From positions 15,141 to 27,969 of the forward strand of contig DHWV01000109.1 in assembly GCA_002413355.1 (NCBI GenBank): a stretch of DNA of 12,829 nt. Direction: 5' to 3'. Positions 11,654 through 12,829 of the stretch are shown here, piece by piece. The notes beneath the pieces were generated by a model. It was given only the letters and a program-made list of their open reading frames with translations. It did not search any database and was not told the DNA's origin. The stretch is from Desulfobulbaceae bacterium UBA5173. GTDB taxonomy: Bacteria > Desulfobacterota > Desulfobulbia > Desulfobulbales > Desulfobulbaceae. The first letter of the stretch is position 1; every line of letters starts with the position of its first letter. Both the position numbers and the translations under genes were made by a program.

Positions 11654-12829
11654 ATGACTGACAAGGGAATTCGGCCCGCAGCAGCGGAAGAAAGTGACAT
11701 GGAAGACATCAGCTTCGCTGAACTCTTCGAGCAGGAAGACAACAACACGGTGATCAGCGTCCAGGAAGTCGTCATGGGCACAGTCGTCGGAGTCAACGCC
11801 GACGCAGTGCTGATCGACGTGGGCGACAAGGCGGAAAGCTACATCCAGATCGGAGAGTTCCGCACCGACGATCCGAACCGAGTGATCAAGGTTGGCGATC
11901 AGTTTGAAGTCTTCATTGAGAAACGGAAGGAGGAGGGCGGCCTGCTGCTTTCCCGCGAAAAGGCCATCGCCATCAAAGTCTGGGAGGAGATCGCCAGAAT
12001 CCAGGAGGAAGAGGGCACCATTCAGGGCCGGATCGACAGCCGGGTCAAGGGCGGTATGTCCGTCGATATCGGTGTTCCTGCCTTCCTGCCCTACTCGCAG
12101 ATCGACCTCCGTCCGGTCAAGGACATGGACGAGCTGATCGGCCAGAGCTTTGAGTTCAAAATTCTCAAGTTCAACCGCAAGCGTAACAACGTGGTCATCT
12201 CCCGCCGGGCTATCCTCGAAGAGCAGCGGGCCAAGCTGCGCGAGCAAATGCGGGCCACCCTCAAAGAGGGTCAGAATGTGGTCGGCGCGATCACCAACAT
12301 CACCGACTATGGTCTGTTCATTGATCTCGGTGGTATGGACGGCCTTTGCCACATCACCGACCTGTCGTGGGGCCGGGTTTCGCATCCCTCCAAGCTCTAC
12401 AACGTGGGCGAGGAGATCGAGGTCAAAGTCCTCAAGTACGATCAGGATTCCGACCGCGTTTCCCTGGGCGTGAAGCAGCTCCGCCAAGATCCGTGGGAGA
12501 CCGTGCCGCAGAAGTACTCAGCAGGCACCAAGGTGGTTGGCAAGGTCGTTTCGATCACCGATTACGGTGCCTTTGTCGAGCTGGAAGAAGGCGTTGAGGG
12601 CTTGGTACACATCTCTGAGATGAGCTGGTCCAAGAAGCCGCGTCATCCATCCCGGATCGTCAGCGTCGGCTCGGAGATCGAGGTGCAGGTGCTGAAAGTT
12701 GAAGCCGAGACCAAGCGTATCTCCCTCGGCATGAAGCAGCTTCAACCCAATCCGTGGGATGTGGTCGAGGAAAGCTATCCCATCGGCGCGATCATCGAAG
12801 GCAAGATCAAGAACATCACCGACTTCGGC
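11654..12829 (+). CDS. rpsA: 30S ribosomal protein S1 (3'-truncated)
   Basis: The reading frame from the ATG at 11654 is open to the last base, giving 392 residues of a protein that is usually about 550-580. It contains successive S1/OB-fold repeats near 37-101, 119-184, 205-273, 290-359 and the start of a fifth from 376. The third and fourth show the typical RNA-binding pattern: NITDYGLFIDLGGMDGLCHI and SITDYGAFVELEEGVEGLVHI. The first two repeats are divergent, as in the ribosome-anchoring part of S1. S1 binds mRNA on the 30S subunit and helps start translation, especially on weak ribosome sites. GAGGAA (11637-11642) lies 11 bp before the ATG. An acidic N-terminal stretch (12-31) precedes the first repeat. 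The gene upstream is not cmk or ispH, which often precede rpsA in proteobacteria. Confidence 0.96.
   Translation, partial: MTDKGIRPAAAEESDMEDISFAELFEQEDNNTVISVQEVVMGTVVGVNADAVLIDVGDKAESYIQIGEFRTDDPNRVIKVGDQFEVFIEKRKEEGGLLLSREKAIAIKVWEEIARIQEEEGTIQGRIDSRVKGGMSVDIGVPAFLPYSQIDLRPVKDMDELIGQSFEFKILKFNRKRNNVVISRRAILEEQRAKLREQMRATLKEGQNVVGAITNITDYGLFIDLGGMDGLCHITDLSWGRVSHPSKLYNVGEEIEVKVLKYDQDSDRVSLGVKQLRQDPWETVPQKYSAGTKVVGKVVSITDYGAFVELEEGVEGLVHISEMSWSKKPRHPSRIVSVGSEIEVQVLKVEAETKRISLGMKQLQPNPWDVVEESYPIGAIIEGKIKNITDFG

Noticed and set aside
11603..12487. Long minus-strand open frame of 294 codons opposite rpsA
   Set aside because: The plus strand encodes clear S1 repeats with the frame open to the window end; the minus-strand product has no recognisable motif and reflects third-position GC bias.
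1..12829. tRNA, rRNA, CRISPR, riboswitch, insertion sequence or attachment site
   Set aside because: No cloverleaf-like or repeat-spacer pattern, no transposase or integrase motifs, and no known riboswitch core was recognised by eye; a structured-RNA search (Infernal/Rfam) could still find something weak in the gaps at 3551-3822 and 8071-8337.

Overview
The window looks like a Gram-negative, GC-rich bacterial chromosome. The gene content (several PAS/NtrC-style histidine kinases, an exported five-heme cytochrome c, a PilT-type pilus ATPase, a six-repeat type ribosomal protein S1) fits the former Deltaproteobacteria (Desulfobacterota, perhaps Desulfobulbales). This placement is inferred from gene flavour only; no species can be named. 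No rRNA, tRNA, CRISPR array, transposase or phage gene was seen.

Layout. Bases 1-1086 (+) hold the 3' part of a hybrid histidine kinase whose phospho-accepting His lies just outside the window. It converges on a minus-strand block made of three single-gene units, each with its own promoter or leader: a PurB-like fumarase/aspartase superfamily lyase (1136-2590), an exported spherulin-4-like putative glycosidase (2768-3550), and an exported pentaheme cytochrome c (3823-4995). A short TrmO-family tRNA methyltransferase (5177-5593) follows, still on minus, with a clear promoter back-to-back with that of the next plus-strand block.

The plus-strand block from 5817 to 11479 is the most interesting part. 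It contains a membrane histidine kinase overlapping by 11 bp with a single-domain response regulator. Next comes a small helical protein ending in a QIG/GDN motif, like the N-terminal modules of bacterial NLR or caspase-type conflict proteins. After a hairpin-containing gap comes a tight trio: a PilT-family ATPase, an L,D-transpeptidase with a peptidoglycan-binding domain but no signal peptide, and a zinc-ribbon protein fused to a receiver-like fold that has lost its phospho-acceptor. A weak terminator separates this from rpsA (11654 to the window end, truncated).

Reading of the whole: signalling genes sit beside pilus-motor and cell-wall-crosslinking genes. The trio at 8338-11479 is very likely co-transcribed (15 bp and 40 bp gaps) and could be a pilus-motor/envelope module. 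That link is inference from gene order. Several minus-strand promoters share an exact TTGACA -35 box, and this helped choose gene starts.
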